64,000 nucleotides of DNA from CBDCVA01 sp965222935 [NCBI: Candidatus Latescibacterota bacterium] (GCA_965222935.1 CBDCVA010000002.1:124001-188000); one strand, 5' to 3'. Positions 9,578 through 18,962 are shown, numbered from the stretch's first letter. The notes: generated by a model not told the origin, from the sequence alone. A program made the numbers and translations.

Positions 9578-9739
9578 GGTGGGAAGGTGGTAAACGTGGA
9601 CCAGCTAATGCGGCAACAGGTAACAAAGGTCGTGACATGGTTGAATTCGCGGAACTCATCATGAACAGAGAGTGGCATTGGCCGCTCTTGGATGCCCGAG
9701 CAACCGTGGGGAGCAGCGCTGTTAATCCAGGACCGTCGT

Positions 9740-12688
9740 CTAGTTCTTGGCCTGCGGCTGCGCGTAGGTCAGTTCGAAGTCGTTATCCGTCAGCCATCGC
9801 CGGAATCCCTCGTTGTCTGTGAACTGCTTGTAGAGTTGCATGTCGTCGTTGATCAAGGCAGTCATCACGCGCCTCAGGGCTTGGTCATGCTCGATCCGGG
9901 CGTTCTGCCTGTCGGAGTTTTCCCGGGCGTTGCGGTAGGCGGTGTCCCCCGCAACCTTGGCCGGAATCTCCTCCGTAATGAGGCGGCGAACTCGGTCCCT
10001 GTCCTCCCAGGGGATATCCCCGAACTGGTCGTTGAAGGTCCTGATGATGTTCGAGAGGCGGTCGAGTTCGGGTTCCGGCCTGCGGCCGCCGCCGCTCGGC
10101 GGCACCGGACCAATCTCGGCGTCCGCGTCGGGCAGCGCAATCTCCATCACTGCCCGTACCTCGACCCGGTAGCTGTCCATATCGATGGCCTCGAGGATGC
10201 CCTTGGACAGGTCATCATCCGCGGGCGCGGGGAGCTTCGGCACGAGAAAGTTCAGGAAGATGGAGAGCTTCTCCCACTCGGGGCTCGGGTAAGGCAGGAT
10301 TGAGGCGAGGAAGCCGTACGCGCGCACGAACGCCTTGGCCTTACCCTTGAAGTCCACCTGCCCGTCCTCGTCGAGCTGCTCCTTGTAAATCGCGACGCAG
10401 GCGTCGAGGATGGGGTCGAGTTGGTCGCGGTCCGCCCCACTCAGGTAGAGCGTCACGAGTTGGTCGATCTCCGCGTCGGCATACACCTGATGGCCGTCGA
10501 GCGCGGCCTTGAGGTCGTGCAGCTTGTTGGGGTCCGTCTCCTCGCTGAGGATCGTCGTCTGGTAGTAGTCGGCGAACGCCTCTTGGATGGTCTTGGCCTC
10601 GTTCATGAAGTCGAGGACGAACGCGTCGTGTTTCTTCGGGTGCGCTCGATTGAGCCGCGAGAGGGTCTGCACGGCCTTGATCCCGGACAAGATCTTGTCC
10701 ACGTACATGGTGTGCAACAGCGGCTCGTCGTACCCGGTCTGGAACTTGTCGGCACAGATGAGGAACCGGTACGGGTCCTGCTCGATCTCGTCGGCGATAC
10801 GCCCGGACGGGAAGCCATTGAGGGACGCCTCACTGACCCTCACCCCGCCATACTCGTGCTCGCCCGAGAAGGCGACGATGGCCTGATACGGGCTCTTGCG
10901 CTCCAGGAGGTACTGCCGGATCGCGTGGTAATACTGGACCGCGCGCGCGATGCCGTCCGTCACCACCATCGCGCGTGCCTTGCCACCGATCTTGTTGAGC
11001 GCCAGCACCTGTTCGTGGAAGTGGTCCACCATGATCTCGGCCTTGAGCCGGATGGCATAGTCGTGACTTTCCACGTAGCGGCGCAGCTTCTTCTGGGCAC
11101 GCTTGGTGTCGAACTCGGGATCACCCTCGATATTCTTGATGAGCTTGTAGTAGCTCTCGACCGGCGTGTAGTGCTGCAGCACGTCCAGGATGAAGCCCTC
11201 CTGGATCGCCTGCTTCATGGGGTAGCTGTGGAAGGGGCGGTGCTTGGTCTGATCGCCCGCGTCGTACGCCTCGCCGAAGATCTCCAGCGTCTTGTTCTTG
11301 GGCGTGGCGGTGAAGGCGAAGTAGCTCGCGTTCGGGAGGAGCTTCCGGGCGGCCATGATGCGGTTGATCGTGTCCTCGGTGGTCTCGTCGTCCTCCTTGG
11401 CTCCCGCCTCGGAGAGCGCCATGTTGACCGCTGCGGCGGCTTTGCCGCCCTGGCTCGAATGCGCCTCGTCGATGATGATGGCGAAGCGCCGCCCCCGTTG
11501 TTCGTTCCCGATCTCGTCGAGGATGAACGGGAACTTCTGCACCGTTGAGATGATGATTTTCTTGCCGCCCTCGATAAACCTGCGGAGGTCACCCGAGTGT
11601 TCGGCATGACCGACGGTGGCTCCGACTTGGGCGAACTGCTTGATCGTGTCGCGGATCTGATTGTCGAGGATGCGCCGGTCGGTGACCACGATGATGGAGT
11701 CGAATACCCCCGCGTCGTCCTTATTGAGCCCGATCAACTGGTGCGCGAGCCAGGCGATGGAGTTGGACTTCCCGCTGCCGGCCGAATGCTGGATGAGATA
11801 CCGTTTCCCTGCGCCGTGCTGGCGCGTGTCGGACAAGAGCCGGCGCACCACATCGAGTTGATGATAGCGCGGCCAGATCTGCCCCTTCGTCTTCTTGCCC
11901 GTCTTCTCATCCTTGGTCTCGACGACCTGCGCGTAGTTCTCCAGGATGTTGGTCAGCCCGTCGCGGGTGAGCAGGCGCGTCCAGAGGTAGTCGGTCTTGA
12001 GGCCATCGGGGTTTGGCGGATTGCCTGCACCGTCGTTCCAGCCCTGGTTGAAGGGCAGGAACCACGAGCTTTTGCCCTTGAGGTGCGTGCAGAACTGCAC
12101 CTCGTGGTCGTCCACCGCGAAGTGCACCACGCAGCGGCCGAACTCGAAGAGCTTTTCGCGGGGGTCGCGGTCGCGCTTGTACTGCTCCACGGCGTCTTCG
12201 ACCGTTTGCTTGGTGAGGCTGTTCTTCAGCTCGAACGTGGCGACCGGCAGGCCGTTGATGAAGAGCCCGAGGTCGAGCGAGCGCTGGGTCTCATCGCGGC
12301 TGTAGCGGAGTTGGCGAGTGACGGAGAAGCAGTTCTGCGCGTAACGTTCAGTGGCGGCGAGGTTGCCGGGAGACGGCGTGCCGTAGAAGAGTTCGACGTG
12401 ATGCGGTCCGTCCTTGACACCCTTGCGGAGCACGTCGATCACGCCGCGCTTGCTGATCTCGCCTTGGAGGCGGGCTAAGAACTTCCTCCGCGCCGGGCCA
12501 TCGTCTTCCAGGCGCAGCCCCTCGAACGCCTCTGGTTGCGTCTCGATGAGGAAGGCGCGAAGCTGCACGAGATCGACCGTGTACTCGCGGTCGTAGTCCT
12601 GAGGATCGCCCGCGGCATAGTCGGCCTCGTCGATCAGCGATCGGACGATTAACGTTTCGAGCCCGCGTTCGCTCGTATCGGTCGTCAT
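9740..12688 (-). CDS. hsdR: Type I restriction endonuclease, R subunit
   Basis: The 982-aa motor and nuclease subunit of a type I restriction-modification enzyme; it translocates and cuts unmodified DNA. The N-terminal nuclease domain shows the acidic/ELK signature (LDLGLFINGLPVATFELKN). The SF2 motor has Walker A SAGSGKSNSI and a DEAH box (IIIDEAHSSQGG), later AFTATPKNKT, CADKFQTGYDEP and a motif VI-like QTLSRLNRAHP. Length is normal for HsdR. The start ATG overlaps the stop of darG by one base (TGATG), so translation is probably coupled; it is the last gene of the hsdM-to-hsdR operon. I see no inactivating change. Confidence 0.95.
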   Translation of the reverse strand: MTTDTSERGLETLIVRSLIDEADYAAGDPQDYDREYTVDLVQLRAFLIETQPEAFEGLRLEDDGPARRKFLARLQGEISKRGVIDVLRKGVKDGPHHVELFYGTPSPGNLAATERYAQNCFSVTRQLRYSRDETQRSLDLGLFINGLPVATFELKNSLTKQTVEDAVEQYKRDRDPREKLFEFGRCVVHFAVDDHEVQFCTHLKGKSSWFLPFNQGWNDGAGNPPNPDGLKTDYLWTRLLTRDGLTNILENYAQVVETKDEKTGKKTKGQIWPRYHQLDVVRRLLSDTRQHGAGKRYLIQHSAGSGKSNSIAWLAHQLIGLNKDDAGVFDSIIVVTDRRILDNQIRDTIKQFAQVGATVGHAEHSGDLRRFIEGGKKIIISTVQKFPFILDEIGNEQRGRRFAIIIDEAHSSQGGKAAAAVNMALSEAGAKEDDETTEDTINRIMAARKLLPNASYFAFTATPKNKTLEIFGEAYDAGDQTKHRPFHSYPMKQAIQEGFILDVLQHYTPVESYYKLIKNIEGDPEFDTKRAQKKLRRYVESHDYAIRLKAEIMVDHFHEQVLALNKIGGKARAMVVTDGIARAVQYYHAIRQYLLERKSPYQAIVAFSGEHEYGGVRVSEASLNGFPSGRIADEIEQDPYRFLICADKFQTGYDEPLLHTMYVDKILSGIKAVQTLSRLNRAHPKKHDAFVLDFMNEAKTIQEAFADYYQTTILSEETDPNKLHDLKAALDGHQVYADAEIDQLVTLYLSGADRDQLDPILDACVAIYKEQLDEDGQVDFKGKAKAFVRAYGFLASILPYPSPEWEKLSIFLNFLVPKLPAPADDDLSKGILEAIDMDSYRVEVRAVMEIALPDADAEIGPVPPSGGGRRPEPELDRLSNIIRTFNDQFGDIPWEDRDRVRRLITEEIPAKVAGDTAYRNARENSDRQNARIEHDQALRRVMTALINDDMQLYKQFTDNEGFRRWLTDNDFELTYAQPQAKN

Positions 12689-13746
12689 CAGTGACCTGGC
12701 TCAAATCGACTGTCGACCCAGTTTTTCCGTGAGAGCACGTCCACCGCCAGCGCAATCTGGCGCTCGGAGAAGCGCTTCTTTCGATTGTCCCACTTATACG
12801 TCTGAGCGACAACGTCCTCCACCGTTTTGACGTCCTCGTTCTTTATGACCCAGTGAACGGTCGAAAGAAGCTCAAGACCGAAGGCCGATTCAAATCCGAC
12901 GACGAGATCAGCGACTTTGGAGAAGCGTGATTGCGTGTCGGTGTGGCGTTCGAGGAATGCGTCAGCGTCCTGAATGGCGCCTGGTACGAGTTTCAACTGC
13001 TTGGCTGGCATGTCACCGCCGTCGGCGTATCCGGATACCAGGTGTCCTTCGACCGCATTCAGGACATGCCGCAGGTTTTCCGCATAGGGACCAAAAGGTC
13101 CCTTCTGGTACTTCAACCGTAGAGGTTCGCCCGCCAGTTGCATGAAGTACATGAGCTTGTGAACCTCGATCAACGTAACGAATGGATCGAGGAGGCCGCA
13201 CAAATAGCGGTGCATCAAGCTGACCAACGCTGCGCGGCTGGCCGTCATCTTCGGAACCTTGCGCGAACGGTTGGCGCGCTCGTCCACCGGCCCGCCGCCC
13301 GGATCGAATATGACGATTTTCACGTCATCCAATCCCTCCAGAGCCGCTTGTATGCGTTCACGCACTTGCGGCCAGTCCAAGCCGCCCAGCCCACTGCCGA
13401 GCGGAGGGACGGCGACCGAGCGGATGCCGCGCTCCCTAATTTCCTCCGCGAGCGACACCAAACCCGATTCGATGTCCTCGATGCGGCTTTTGCCCCGCCA
13501 GTGCCGCTTGGTCGGGAAATTGATGATGTATCGAGGGTTGGTGAGCCGGTCCGTCTCGTACACGAACATCTGGCCGGGGCGAACCTCTTCACGCTCGCAG
13601 GCCGCGGCATAGACCTTGAAATTGTCCGGGAATGCCTTCTTGAACTGAAGCGCAATCCCACGGCCCATGATGCCGACGCAGTTGACCGTGTTGACCAGGG
13701 CTTCGGACTCTTCCGCGAGGATGTCGCCGGTCTTGTATTCGATCAT
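12688..13746 (-). CDS. darG: DarG macrodomain antitoxin (DNA ADP-ribosylglycohydrolase)
   Basis: DarG removes ADP-ribose from thymidine in DNA, undoing the DarT toxin, and also binds DarT. The N-terminal macrodomain (residues 1-155) is clear: TGDILAEESEALVNTVNC, GIMGRGIALQFKKAFPDN and the VPPLGSGLGGLDW loop. The C-terminal ~190 residues match the DarT-neutralising domain of long DarG proteins (LMYFMQLAGEPLRLKYQKG, GPFGPYAENLRHVL). I start it at the ATG at 13746, which overlaps the darT stop (ATGA); an upstream in-frame start at 13779 would add 11 residues inside darT. Intact, unlike its toxin. It sits between darT and hsdR. Confidence 0.92.
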   Translation of the reverse strand: MIEYKTGDILAEESEALVNTVNCVGIMGRGIALQFKKAFPDNFKVYAAACEREEVRPGQMFVYETDRLTNPRYIINFPTKRHWRGKSRIEDIESGLVSLAEEIRERGIRSVAVPPLGSGLGGLDWPQVRERIQAALEGLDDVKIVIFDPGGGPVDERANRSRKVPKMTASRAALVSLMHRYLCGLLDPFVTLIEVHKLMYFMQLAGEPLRLKYQKGPFGPYAENLRHVLNAVEGHLVSGYADGGDMPAKQLKLVPGAIQDADAFLERHTDTQSRFSKVADLVVGFESAFGLELLSTVHWVIKNEDVKTVEDVVAQTYKWDNRKKRFSERQIALAVDVLSRKNWVDSRFEPGH

Positions 13747-14406
13747 GGCAGCCTCTCTCCCTGCCGCCAATAGTACCAATCTCTCTTGACTTCGACGGAA
13801 GGTTTATGCTCGGCCCTTTCGCGGGCGTCCAGGACATCTTGATGAATTCTTTGCGATCGCACGCCGATACGCGAGACCAATTCCCAGGGGAACCGCCGTT
13901 CGATCAGGAATTCCGCCTGCTTGCCTTCCTTGCAATCGCGCCAGTCCGTCGCCTGGACCGCGTCCCAGTCGATCTTGTCCAGTTGCGCCAGGTCGCAACG
14001 ATCCTCCGAAGTAGTGGGCTCCGGCGTTCGAGAGCGTGAACGCCCAACGTTGATTGTGGATCTCTGCCCAAGCAACCGTCCGCCGTAAGTCCGCCTCCAG
14101 ATGGATAATGGGATTCTGTCCGCCACGATAGGTCAACCGTGAGTGATTCGCCATATAAATCATATAGAGCATGACGGATCGCGGGCAAAAATAAAAGGGC
14201 GCGCAATCGCCGACATGGAGACCGGGGCGGCTGTTCAGTGGATTATGCAGTCGCCGCCGCTTGATATCTGCCATGCCGATGGGTGTTCCCGGCCGATTAC
14301 ATTGCACGACATCCCTGTCGCACCAGAGGCCGCCGTCCGCAATGATCGCGGCCAGCCGGTCGACATGGACGATGTGATAAATCTTCGGCTTGGCTGGTGC
14401 CGGCAT
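13743..14406 (-). pseudogene. darT: DarT DNA ADP-ribosyltransferase toxin, broken by one extra base
   Basis: DarT (DUF4433) attaches ADP-ribose to thymidine in single-stranded DNA and blocks replication, including that of phages. The first 134 residues are well conserved: KIYHIVHVDRLAAIIADGGL, CAPFYFCPRSVMLYMIY, then FTLSNAGAHYF. There the frame breaks: TTCGGAGGATCG (minus strand, about 14003-14010) has one G too many. Removing it restores EDRCDLAQLDKIDW and KQAEFLIERRFPWELV, the block with the catalytic Glu, and a 220-aa protein ending at 13743 with an ATGA overlap to darG. As given, the product is a 200-residue protein with a scrambled tail lacking the catalytic Glu. This could be real inactivation, phase switching, or a sequencing error. 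It begins two bases after the hsdS stop. Confidence 0.85.
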
Positions 14407-14408
14407 GG

Positions 14409-15839
14409 TCAGTGCAGCGCCTCCGACAGTTCGATGTCGTCGTCAGCCTGCTCGCTCCATTCCCCATTCTCTTCCATCGGCTCCGGTTCTTCGGCTTCAT
14501 CCGGCAGTTGCGCCGCCGCTCCGCGCACGTCGAGCTTGCCGGTGACCACGTCGGCAATAAGCCGGGTGCGGTATTCCCGGAAGAGGTTGATCCCGGTGAG
14601 GTGCCTGACGATAACGGAGTCGATCCTTGAGACATGTGAATCCAGAGCTCTGTTGATCACGTCCTGTTCTTCCATTGGCGGGATCGCGCACAGCAGTCGA
14701 GCGACCACGCCAGAGTCCAGGATGGGGATGGTCGCGGTTGATGCGGTCGCCCTAAGCCAAGACTCGGCACTTCGCAACTGACGAAGTATGAACTCAGGAC
14801 TGACGAGGTCACGAGATAACTCAAAGGCTGTGATCTGTTGGTTCGTAGAACCGTCATCTAACATCAGCGCCATCCGTCCAGCAGTCGCTCCGATCACTAC
14901 GATGAGAAGGGCTGGTCCTCGAACGAGCCTAGCGTGGCCTTTGGAGAACGCGACTTCGTTCAGGTGACGCACTGGCGCACCGATCTCCTCTTTGGTGCCA
15001 CAGCTCGATGGCCCATACCAAGGGATCGCTCCATCCTCATAGAAGAGCGACTCCGACGTGGGTGGGGTCGCTCCGTTCTGGGATCGATGAGATACCCACT
15101 TCAAAGGAACAAGGTTCCAATGCTCCGGCACCTCCCCCAGCCACTCCACGCCGGAGGGCTTGAGGCGGACATCGGGGTCGAGGCCGCGCGTCACGGCGCG
15201 GTGGATGATGGCCTGCTTCTGCTCCTCCAGCAGCGTGATGAGCTTCTGCTTGGCGCCGATGTAGCGCTGGATGCGCCGGTCCGCGTGGTCGAGATAGCGG
15301 ACGATGGCGGCTTGCTCGAGGAGGGGCGGGAGGGGCAGCGAAAGATTAGCGTACTTCTCGCCGTTGACATTCTCAATTGTTGATGAGATCGCCATCACCC
15401 GCAAGAATCGAGCGAAAGCTTGGGTCTTGGTGAACAAGAAAATGTACTTTGACAAGATCTCCGAAACTGGAACGAATCGCACTAGATATCCAGCGTAAGC
15501 GCAGGGGCCGTGTGCTCTGGGATCGTAGAGGAAGGAACGCCCGATGGTGCCGCTGCGCGAGATAAGCACGTCACCATCTGCGAGCAGGTAGTCGCGTACC
15601 GACTCTTCAGGGAGAAAGACGCCTCCGCCTTTAAGCCGTCCGTCCTCCGTAATGTCCGTTGTGCGAAGAAAACGGACACCCGTCGGTGTGTAAGAAGCAG
15701 CCGCTATGTTGGCGCCGTAAAGCGCGGACCGCGAGCAGAGAGTTTTCAGCCGCCGCACCTCCCAATGCTCCGGCACGTCGCCGAGCCAGGGAACGCCAGA
15801 GGGCCCGTAGGCGGAGTAGGGGATGAGGTTCGCGATCAT
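14409..15839 (-). CDS. hsdS: Type I restriction enzyme specificity subunit
   Basis: The 476-aa subunit that reads the DNA target. It has the two-repeat HsdS layout: a target-recognition domain opening with GVPWLGDVPEHWEVRRLK, a first conserved helix (LPPLLEQAAIVRYLDHAD), then a second copy of the same opening (GVEWLGEVPEHWNLVPLK) and a second helix. The two ~200-residue halves each recognise one part of a bipartite site; the target cannot be read from sequence. An acidic tail of about 30 residues follows. Start ATG overlaps the stop of the Ymh-domain gene upstream (ATGA). No disruption seen. Confidence 0.93.
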   Translation of the reverse strand: MIANLIPYSAYGPSGVPWLGDVPEHWEVRRLKTLCSRSALYGANIAAASYTPTGVRFLRTTDITEDGRLKGGGVFLPEESVRDYLLADGDVLISRSGTIGRSFLYDPRAHGPCAYAGYLVRFVPVSEILSKYIFLFTKTQAFARFLRVMAISSTIENVNGEKYANLSLPLPPLLEQAAIVRYLDHADRRIQRYIGAKQKLITLLEEQKQAIIHRAVTRGLDPDVRLKPSGVEWLGEVPEHWNLVPLKWVSHRSQNGATPPTSESLFYEDGAIPWYGPSSCGTKEEIGAPVRHLNEVAFSKGHARLVRGPALLIVVIGATAGRMALMLDDGSTNQQITAFELSRDLVSPEFILRQLRSAESWLRATASTATIPILDSGVVARLLCAIPPMEEQDVINRALDSHVSRIDSVIVRHLTGINLFREYRTRLIADVVTGKLDVRGAAAQLPDEAEEPEPMEENGEWSEQADDDIELSEALH

Positions 15840-16642
15840 TGAGAGTCACCCGGTCGCGTTAACACGCAATCGTCGAGCTTGCGGTGGAGCAGTGAGATCA
15901 GGGACAGATAGTCTGCCGCATCATCCTCACCTTCCCAGAGAATCTTAGGCTCATGCGCTAATGGATTACGAACCGCTCCGAAGCAGCCCTTGAGCAGGGC
16001 CGCGAACCCTTTGTGCTGGGACTTCTCCGTTTCGGTCTGCAGCGTATTCATTGCGAGTAACGGCCGCTCAATGGAGAAAACGCGGTCGACCAAGGCTGCA
16101 CCGTCCGCCTCGATGCCGACCATATCGCGGATTCGCTGCGCCAATCCCTTGGTCGCTTCGAATACCGCGTGAAAGTAGTTGTCTTGCATTAACTCGGTTC
16201 GGCAGTACTTGAGCACCTCCGAATGTAAGCGCCGCCCCTGAAACTTGCTGCGGATCGTCTGGACACGACGCTCCGCTTCATCAAGTGTCCGCGCAGCCGG
16301 GCGCTTCCGGAATTCCCCATCAGATCCGTACTCAAGCCCTGAGAATGCCAAGACCGTGTTCAGTTCTTGACGGCGCTCTTCGAATTCTTCATTCCTGCCA
16401 ACGAAACGAGCAGGCGCAAGGAAGGTCTGAATGAAGTTGAGAATTCGGTTGGCGCACCTGTCTCGGTTCTGGACATCGAGGAATACCCAATAGAGTCTCC
16501 GCCATTTGGTGGATTCTCCCGAGTGATCAATCAGCCCGCAATGGCCCAGCACACGAGAGATATCCGTGCCCGATCCGCACTCGCCCAGCAGTTTAGCTAG
16601 CCCTTCGATCTGACCTTCCGGCAAACAGGCAACTTTGCTCAT
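15836..16642 (-). CDS. TIGR02391 (Ymh-domain) protein within restriction operon
   Basis: A 268-aa soluble protein. I start it at the ATG at 16642, which overlaps the hsdM stop (ATGA); the longer open frame to 17404 is only a shadow of hsdM. The C-terminal half carries the Ymh/TIGR02391 signature: KYCRTELMQDNYFHAVFEAT, then GLAQRIRDM, and at the end GCFGAVRNPLAHEPK with DAADYLSLISLLHRKLD. This family is often found beside restriction and phage genes, and its RNPLAHE helix pair resembles HEPN-like folds. The N-terminal half (KLLGECGSGTDI, VLGHCGLIDHSGESTKWRR) is like a small effector-associated or death-like helical module; that is a guess. Its role in the restriction complex is unknown. It overlaps hsdS by four bases. 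Confidence 0.8.
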   Translation of the reverse strand: MSKVACLPEGQIEGLAKLLGECGSGTDISRVLGHCGLIDHSGESTKWRRLYWVFLDVQNRDRCANRILNFIQTFLAPARFVGRNEEFEERRQELNTVLAFSGLEYGSDGEFRKRPAARTLDEAERRVQTIRSKFQGRRLHSEVLKYCRTELMQDNYFHAVFEATKGLAQRIRDMVGIEADGAALVDRVFSIERPLLAMNTLQTETEKSQHKGFAALLKGCFGAVRNPLAHEPKILWEGEDDAADYLSLISLLHRKLDDCVLTRPGDSQ

Positions 16643-18624
16643 GAGAGGCTCTCGCCGATGATCTCGCCGAGCAACCCCTCGGTCTCCTGCTCCAGCGTCA
16701 GGATGTCGGCCCGTATCTCCTCCAGTGGGCGCATCGGCTGCGGCTTGTAGAAGTAGCGGGTGAAGCTGATCTCGTAACCGACCCTGACGCTCGCTGGGAC
16801 GTACCAGGCGTCGGGGGCGTAGGGCAGCACCTCGCGGTGCATGAAGGCTTCGATGCCGCCCTCCTCCAATAGCGGTATCTGCTCGGTGTCGCGCAGATCG
16901 CTGTCCGGCTCGTACTCGACGACGCGCCGCTTCCCGCCGCCGATGGTCGCCTCGAACCGGCCGGCCAGCGGGTTGGAGTCGATACTGCGCTTGTGAATCT
17001 TCTTGATGACGGGCGGCGCGCTCTCGTCCCGCTCGGCGGTCTCCTTGAGCGCCTTGATCTCCTTCGCCGCGTAGGCCCGGTCGGGGTCGATGCCCTTGAG
17101 ACGCAACGGCCGCTCGACCGCGACCTTCCGGTAGCCGAAGGCGGCGTTCGGGAAGATTTTCGACTGCTCGGTCTCCTCGAAGGCCAGGAACGTGTCGCAG
17201 ATGCGTTGGATGTCCTCCTCCGACAGTTCGCAGTTCTTCTTGCCGAGGTTCTTGCGCAGCGGCTCGAACCACTGGGTGGCGTCGATGAGTTGGACCTTGC
17301 CCCGGCGATGCTCCGGCTTGCGGTTGCTGAGGACCCAGATATAGGTCGCGATACCGGTGTTGTAGAACATGTTGAGCGGCAGGGCGACGATGGCTTCCAA
17401 CCAATCGTTCTCGATGATCCAGCGGCGGATGTTGCTCTCGCCCTGCCCGGCGTCTCCGGTGAAGAGCGAACTGCCGTTGTGCACTTCGGCGATGCGGCTG
17501 CCGAGCTTCGTGCCTTGCTTCATCTTGCTCAGCATGTTGGCCAGGAACAGCATCTGGCCGTCGCTGGAGCGGGTGATGAGCGAGTACTCGGCATCACCGC
17601 CGTGTTCGATCAGAAAGCGTGGGTCCTTGATGCCCGCCTTGCCGCCCAGGCGCTCGAGATCGTTCTTCCAGCTCTTGCCGTAAGGCGGGTTGGAGAGCAT
17701 GAAGTCGAACTCGAGGGCGGGGAAGGCGTCGTTGGAGAGCGTCGAGTGTTCCGGCCCCCCGACGATGTTGTCGGCGGCTTCCCCCTCGCCCTTGAGGAGA
17801 AGGTCCGCCTTGGCGATGGCGTAGGTTTCGGAGTTGATCTCCTGGCCATAGAGATGGGTGGCGACCTGCTTGCCGCGCTGCTCGGCGATCTGCGTCAACG
17901 TCTCCTCGGCCACCGTCAACATGCCGCCGGTGCCGCAGGCGCCGTCGTACACGAGGTAGGTCCCGGAGTCGATCTGATCGGCGACAGGCAGGAGGATCAG
18001 CTTCGCCATGAGCGTCACGGCATCGCGGGGGGTCCAGTGCTCGCCGGCCTCCTCGTTGTTCTTCTCGTTGAAGCGGCGGACCAGTTCCTCGAAGATCGTG
18101 CCCATCGCGTGGTTATCCAGGCCGGGGTGTTTGATCGCCCCTTCACCATGGAGGACCGGGTTGGGACTCAGGTTCACATCCGGCGAGAGGAACTTCTCGA
18201 TCAGCGTGCCGAGGGCGTCGGCCTTGGACAGGTCGGGGATCTGGTTCCGAAACTTGAACTTCTCCAGGATGTCCTGGACGTTCGGCGAGAAGCCGTCGAG
18301 ATACGCCTCGAAGTCGGCCTTGAGCTGCTGCTGGCTGGCGCGGGCCCTGAGGTCGCGCAGCGTGAACTTCGAGGTGTTGTAGAACGCCTGGCCGGCGGCC
18401 TGACGCAATGCCTGATCCTGGTGGATGATCTTCGCCTCGTCGAGCGAGGTCTTCATCTCCAGCACGGCCGGCTTGCTCGGCTCCAGGAGCGAGTCGAGCC
18501 GTCGCAGCACGGTCATGGGCAAGATCACATCCCGATACTTGCCTCGGACGTAGATGTCGCGCAGCACATCATCCGCGACGCCCCAGATGAAGCTGGCGAT
18601 CCAGTTGAGTCGGCTTTCCTCCAA
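16639..18624 (-). CDS. hsdM: Type I restriction enzyme, adenine methyltransferase subunit
   Basis: HsdM methylates adenine in the target and with HsdS forms the modification core. The N-terminal helical domain (FIWGVADDVLRD, then YRDVILPMTVLRRLDSLLE) is followed by the catalytic domain with SAM motif I VYDGACGTGGML and catalytic motif IV LSNPPYGKSWKND. The frame is open to an ATG at 18789, but the first ~55 residues of that version do not look like HsdM. A TTG at 18624, 9 bases after GGGAG, gives the usual short N-terminus (about 661 aa), so I prefer it. First gene of the coupled operon. A terminator-like hairpin lies about 320 bases upstream. Confidence 0.93.
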   Translation of the reverse strand: MEESRLNWIASFIWGVADDVLRDIYVRGKYRDVILPMTVLRRLDSLLEPSKPAVLEMKTSLDEAKIIHQDQALRQAAGQAFYNTSKFTLRDLRARASQQQLKADFEAYLDGFSPNVQDILEKFKFRNQIPDLSKADALGTLIEKFLSPDVNLSPNPVLHGEGAIKHPGLDNHAMGTIFEELVRRFNEKNNEEAGEHWTPRDAVTLMAKLILLPVADQIDSGTYLVYDGACGTGGMLTVAEETLTQIAEQRGKQVATHLYGQEINSETYAIAKADLLLKGEGEAADNIVGGPEHSTLSNDAFPALEFDFMLSNPPYGKSWKNDLERLGGKAGIKDPRFLIEHGGDAEYSLITRSSDGQMLFLANMLSKMKQGTKLGSRIAEVHNGSSLFTGDAGQGESNIRRWIIENDWLEAIVALPLNMFYNTGIATYIWVLSNRKPEHRRGKVQLIDATQWFEPLRKNLGKKNCELSEEDIQRICDTFLAFEETEQSKIFPNAAFGYRKVAVERPLRLKGIDPDRAYAAKEIKALKETAERDESAPPVIKKIHKRSIDSNPLAGRFEATIGGGKRRVVEYEPDSDLRDTEQIPLLEEGGIEAFMHREVLPYAPDAWYVPASVRVGYEISFTRYFYKPQPMRPLEEIRADILTLEQETEGLLGEIIGESLS

Positions 18625-18943
18625 GCTCAGATACTCCCGATAGCCTTGGCCTTGAACATAGGCCGCCTCGTTTCCCTCACTCCAATGCTGGGCGATTGGG
18701 CGAGGCTCAATTCTCCCACACCCCTTCGACCGGACCCCCAAACGGCCTTCCAAGCATAAAGTAAGATTAGGGCTCTTGGCAAGCTTCAAGCAAGGTGTTC
18801 GTCATTGTGATCTCTTCAACCGCTCTCTTTCGAACGGCGCGCCGGGGTCGACGATGCGAAAGCTGACAGCCGATGCAGCCACGCCTCGCCGTCGCGCCGG
18901 TAGGGATCGGCTTTGCGGTCGGGCTTGTCGCCATAATGAAAAG

Positions 18944-18962
18944 CGGCGGATTCCCTCCGCCG
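18944..18962 (-). terminator. Terminator-like hairpin upstream of hsdM
   Basis: On the minus strand CGGCGGA-GGGAA-TCCGCCG forms a perfect 7-bp stem with a 5-base loop, followed directly by CTTTTCATT. That is the form of an intrinsic terminator for transcription coming from the right. It could end an older transcript or attenuate the hsd operon. The remaining sequence from 18625 to 19344 shows no gene. Confidence 0.5.

Noticed and set aside
10421-11548. A 375-codon open frame opposite hsdR
   Set aside because: Low-complexity, Val/Leu/Arg-rich translation without motifs; hsdR explains the region.
16643-17404. Upstream extension of the TIGR02391 frame
   Set aside because: It overlaps hsdM in another frame; the ATG at 16642 overlapping the hsdM stop is the natural start.
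16993-18759. A 588-codon open frame opposite hsdM on the plus strand
   Set aside because: It mirrors the hsdM coding frame in GC-rich DNA, has no recognisable motif, and hsdM itself has all methyltransferase motifs.
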